Assembly (NCBI RefSeq): GCF_014635025.1
Contig: NZ_BMCE01000001.1
Coordinates: 558,001 to 622,000, forward strand
Origin: Fictibacillus barbaricus
Lineage (GTDB): Bacteria > Bacillota > Bacilli > Bacillales > Fictibacillaceae
Reading direction: 5' to 3'
Length of the DNA: 64,000 nucleotides
The translations under genes and the position numbers were made by a program. The notes beneath the pieces are model-generated. The model made no database searches. It saw only the letters and a list, made by a program, of their open reading frames with translations, and was not told the DNA's origin. Positions 60,942-64,000 of this stretch are shown in pieces. Position 1 is the stretch's first letter; every line of letters starts with the position of its first letter.

Positions 60942-62126
60942 ATGAGGAAAACAATCGGGGATAAAATCTTAGCAGTTTCGTTTATAGGTTTGATCGGATT
61001 TGTCGGAGTGGGTATGGTTTTCGCTGAAGATACGAAAATTTCGCAGCTTGAAAACCGGGAAATGGCTTCCCTGCCTCTTTTTGAAGAAGGGGAGGACTTA
61101 ATTTCCGGAGAGTATTTTGGGGAGTTTGAAACGTATTATAATGATCAAGTTTATAAAAGGGAAGAATGGCTTGAACTCTATTCTACGTTTAAGAAAGAAT
61201 TTATGCAGGAAAAAGTTGTAAACGGCGTATTTTTAGGTGAAGATAGTTATCTTCTGCAAGCTGTAAATAAAATCGAGGATCTTAAGGATGAACACCAACA
61301 GATAAACAAGTTTATTGAGTATGGAGATTCAAAAGGCCTTGACGTTTATTATACGATGGCGCCAACCAAAGTAATGGCAAATCAAGATAAGCTGCCAGCG
61401 TTTGCTGAAGACTACTCACAAGAGAATGCAGAGAACTTTTTAAATGGTCTTAGTCCTAAGACAAACACAATAGACCTACGTGAGAACATTATCGAGAAGA
61501 ACCAAGATGAGCAATTGTACTTTTATACGGATCACCACTGGAAACAAAAAGCGGCTTTCTATGGCTACCAACAAGTGATCAATGAGTTAGGTAAGAAACA
61601 TCCAGAGGTTGGAGAACCGAAAGACTTCTCAGATTTTGAGGTGAAAACATTCAAAAAACCTGGATTCTATGGTTCTGCTGCTCGATTATCGAATAAAGCG
61701 TATGCGGAGAAAGCCGATCAAATCGAAATCATGGAACCAAAAGATGGTTACGATGGATATGATGTTTGCATTAAAGGGCAATGCGGCAAACCGTTCTACG
61801 ATATAAGCAAACAAGAAGACACAGAAATGTATGCGGACCGCTATAATGTCTATATGGGCGGCAACGCATCCAATATTGTGATCAAGAATGAAAAAGCTGA
61901 GAATGATCTTAAGGTATTGATTTTGAAGGATTCTTATGCCAACCCGATGATTCCGCTCTTGAGTTCACACTTTAAGGAAGTGCATGTGATCGACCTACGC
62001 TTAAATGGCGGAAACATGTATGATTATGTAGATAAACAAGATCTGGATATGGTGGTATTCGTCCATAACGTATCATCAGCCATTCAAACACCAAATCTGT
62101 ATACGTTTGAGGGTAGAAATAAATAA
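60942..62126 (+). CDS. DHHW/AlgX-like partner protein of the MBOAT
   Basis: The 394-residue protein has an N-terminal membrane/signal segment (ILAVSFIGLIGFVGVGMVFA). It carries YTDHHWKQKAAFYGYQ (DHHW motif near residue 198) and LILKDSYANPMIPLL (serine of the GDSL/SGNH-like catalytic triad). Together with the MBOAT it would acetylate or otherwise acylate a secreted or cell-wall polymer. The start is ATG after AAGGTGGG. Confidence 0.88.
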   Translation: MRKTIGDKILAVSFIGLIGFVGVGMVFAEDTKISQLENREMASLPLFEEGEDLISGEYFGEFETYYNDQVYKREEWLELYSTFKKEFMQEKVVNGVFLGEDSYLLQAVNKIEDLKDEHQQINKFIEYGDSKGLDVYYTMAPTKVMANQDKLPAFAEDYSQENAENFLNGLSPKTNTIDLRENIIEKNQDEQLYFYTDHHWKQKAAFYGYQQVINELGKKHPEVGEPKDFSDFEVKTFKKPGFYGSAARLSNKAYAEKADQIEIMEPKDGYDGYDVCIKGQCGKPFYDISKQEDTEMYADRYNVYMGGNASNIVIKNEKAENDLKVLILKDSYANPMIPLLSSHFKEVHVIDLRLNGGNMYDYVDKQDLDMVVFVHNVSSAIQTPNLYTFEGRNK

Positions 62127-62132
62127 GAAATT

Positions 62133-62166
62133 AAAGCTTGCAGGATAGCCTGCAGGCTTTTTATTT
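62133..62166 (+). terminator. Terminator of the MBOAT/DHHW operon
   Basis: The stem AAAGC(C)TGCAGG/CCTGCAGGCTTT is followed by TTATTTTG. Confidence 0.8.
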
Positions 62167-62221
62167 TGTTGAATTACGAATTTATCAGGAATATTTGGCC
62201 TGATTAATAAAAATAAATATA

Positions 62222-62404
62222 ATGATTGCAGAAGAAGTTGATATCACTGATAACCAAGGTGAACCAGCGTATTATTATCCCAACTATACCAATTTAACTA
62301 ATGATTGTTTTATAAAAGTCCCATACTCTGAGGAGGTTCATAAAATTAATGCGTATCAAGAACAAATAAAGAATTTTGTTGCATCTGAAGTGATTTCTAT
62401 ATAA
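62222..62404 (+). CDS. Short ORF, likely gene remnant
   Basis: The 60-codon frame (MIAEEVDITDNQGEPAYYYP...) has no ribosome site. Its sequence looks protein-like and may be the tail of a lost gene. No family recognised. Confidence 0.3.
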   Translation: MIAEEVDITDNQGEPAYYYPNYTNLTNDCFIKVPYSEEVHKINAYQEQIKNFVASEVISI

Positions 62405-62519
62405 GTATATCCTTATAGATTAAATATTCAGATTTTTATTTCTTCTTCTACCTAAGTTTGTCATAATGAAAGGATAGACAAAGATAAAGGCTGAGACTTT
62501 TATTTAGAAAGGTAGAGGT

Positions 62520-64000
62520 ATGAAAAAGGATATATATAGAGGATCTTTATTTTTATTTGTTAATGTTTTTCTTGCACTAGTTACTGTACTGGTATTGCTT
62601 ACTTTGATCAATGGCCTGAATGTAGACAGAGCCATTGACTGGGGCCAGCTGCATACAAAAAAGTTTGCCCTTTTAACTGGTTTTGCTTTCTTGTTATCGT
62701 GCATCTTATATAGGTCTCAAATGTTCTGTACGTTTAGGGAGCAGGCGGCAGCCACAATGACTAACAACCGGTACCTTCGTATTGTATTTGTTTTGCTTTT
62801 TATTATCGGGTCTTCATTTGCTCTCCATGGTATCCTTCAGTTCTTTCAAAACGGATTGAACATCGATGAATTTATTGATTGGATTCAAGGGAAAACAAAG
62901 ATTTATCTGTTGGGTTCTGTATTTATTTTGTTTCTTTATTTTTTCTTTTTATCTCTTACAGGCAGACTTTATTTAAGTCTGATTCTAAGCATGGGTGTAA
63001 CTGTAGTAGTCGGTCTTACTCACGCAAATAAGATGACTTTTCTCGGTGAACCGCTTTATCCATCTGACTTTAAGCAGGTTACACATATCGCCGAAGTCAT
63101 TCCAATGGTTGTTGGTGCATTTTCGTTCTGGAAGCTGCTTATCCTGGCATTTCTAGTCGTCCTTGTAATAGGGTACTTTTTTATTATCTATACACAATTA
63201 AACGAGATTAAGACCGCTTGGTGGACAAGAGGCATATTCATAGCCCTCTCAATCTTCCTCTTTTATTCCTTCTTTAACTATCCGAAGACATATGTAAAAG
63301 CATTAGCCGAGGATTCAGATGTTAAAATTATTCGATGGAACCAGCCGTCCAATTATCGGGATAATGGATTTGTGTTCGGTTTCCTGTCTAATCTACATGT
63401 TGATGCGTTTGATAAACCAGCGGGTTACAGCAAAAAGAAGATAGAAGAGATTGCGAACAGAATTAAAAAAAAGGCAGAGAGCAAACAGCCTGCAAGGCAA
63501 AATACGGTCGAGAATCCGAATATCGTGTTCATCATGAGTGAAGCATTTTGGGATCCGACTAAACTCGAAAATGTAACGTTCAGCAAAGACCCGCTGCCAA
63601 TAACACGGGACTTGATGAAGAAGTATTCTTCAGGAAGTGTACTCTCTCCTACGTTTGGAGGAGGAACATCTAATGTAGAGTTTGAGGCGCTGACAGGGCT
63701 CTCTATGCGATTTTTAAAAGCAGGATCCCTACCTTATCAGCAGCTTATCGACCAAAAAGAGTTCATACCTACAATCGTCAGTGAACTAGAATCACGGGAA
63801 TATCAATCGTTAGCTCTTCATCCATACAACAAAGTGTTTTATAAACGAAACAGAGTATATGACACATTCGGATTCAATGAGTTCTTGCATATGAACTCCA
63901 TGAAAAATAAGGAGATGTCAGGACCGTATATTTCAGATGAAGCCGTTACCCATGAAATTATGGATAACTTGAGAAGTAAAGATGATCCTGTCTTTGTTCA
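62520..64000 (+). CDS. LTA synthase family protein (sulfatase domain), runs off the window
   Basis: The frame is open from ATG 62520 to the window end (493 residues seen). Five to six N-terminal hydrophobic segments (LFLFVNVFLALVTVLVLL ... GIFIALSIFLFYSFF) precede an extracellular alkaline-phosphatase/sulfatase domain: NIVFIMSEAFWDPT with the first metal ligand, then SPTFGGGTSNVEFEALTGLS, where the threonine is the expected nucleophile. It would polymerise or transfer glycerol-phosphate for teichoic-acid-type polymers. The C-terminal half is outside the window. Confidence 0.88.
   Translation, partial: MKKDIYRGSLFLFVNVFLALVTVLVLLTLINGLNVDRAIDWGQLHTKKFALLTGFAFLLSCILYRSQMFCTFREQAAATMTNNRYLRIVFVLLFIIGSSFALHGILQFFQNGLNIDEFIDWIQGKTKIYLLGSVFILFLYFFFLSLTGRLYLSLILSMGVTVVVGLTHANKMTFLGEPLYPSDFKQVTHIAEVIPMVVGAFSFWKLLILAFLVVLVIGYFFIIYTQLNEIKTAWWTRGIFIALSIFLFYSFFNYPKTYVKALAEDSDVKIIRWNQPSNYRDNGFVFGFLSNLHVDAFDKPAGYSKKKIEEIANRIKKKAESKQPARQNTVENPNIVFIMSEAFWDPTKLENVTFSKDPLPITRDLMKKYSSGSVLSPTFGGGTSNVEFEALTGLSMRFLKAGSLPYQQLIDQKEFIPTIVSELESREYQSLALHPYNKVFYKRNRVYDTFGFNEFLHMNSMKNKEMSGPYISDEAVTHEIMDNLRSKDDPVFV

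Overview
The window is low-GC, Gram-positive DNA, most likely from a Bacillaceae chromosome (genus not determined). The evidence is strong AGGAGG-type ribosome binding sites, frequent TTG/GTG starts, intrinsic terminators, an S-layer-type surface protein, a sigma-D-like promoter before a chemotaxis receptor, an LTA-synthase-family gene and an RHS/WapA-like surface toxin. No rRNA, tRNA or CRISPR array was seen.

Layout. 1-3244: the end of an S-layer-like protein, then a secreted metallo-beta-lactamase-fold protein and a DUF3006 protein. 3340-51010: a long AT-rich array in which one gene (rarely two or more) alternates with about 42 copies of a palindromic repeat, nearly all in the same orientation. 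51094-64000: ordinary chromosome, with a glycosyltransferase, FabF, a beta-propeller/Ig-like surface protein, a LuxR-type regulator, a trypsin-like protease broken by a stop codon, an MBOAT/DHHW acyltransferase pair and an LTA synthase running off the end.

The central observation is the array. Each repeat starts just after a stop codon with a left arm like TTATTCAACAAACGGGTGC. It then has an asymmetric hairpin followed by T-runs, which looks like an intrinsic terminator. In complete copies it ends with the complementary right arm GCAGGATTGTTGAATAA. The arm ends fit the integron attC core consensus (RYYYAAC at the left, GTTRRRY at the right). The genes between repeats are what integron cassettes usually carry: GNAT acetyltransferases, NUDIX hydrolases, DinB/DUF1569, DUF3885, DUF2716, Imm26-like and other small orphan proteins, small membrane proteins, an alpha/beta hydrolase, a serine hydrolase and LtrA. 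Phage-defence candidates are also present: a 1565-residue Avs-like STAND NTPase with a nuclease-like N terminus, and a Septu-like ATPase/HNH pair. No integrase or transposase gene is visible, so any recombinase would have to act from elsewhere.

The array shows turnover. Several genes are frameshifted or truncated (NUDIX, small membrane protein, GIY-YIG protein, GNAT and ImmA/IrrE tails, SRAP with its middle deleted). The MBL-DUF3006 segment with its adjacent sites is partly duplicated about 6.7 kb away. A RidA gene sits in a 941-bp element with 26-bp terminal inverted repeats and a 9-bp target duplication. A larger block (35142-44162) holds a glycosyl-hydrolase-like protein and an RHS toxin, both with DNRLRE domains, plus a candidate immunity gene; it lies between two array sites.
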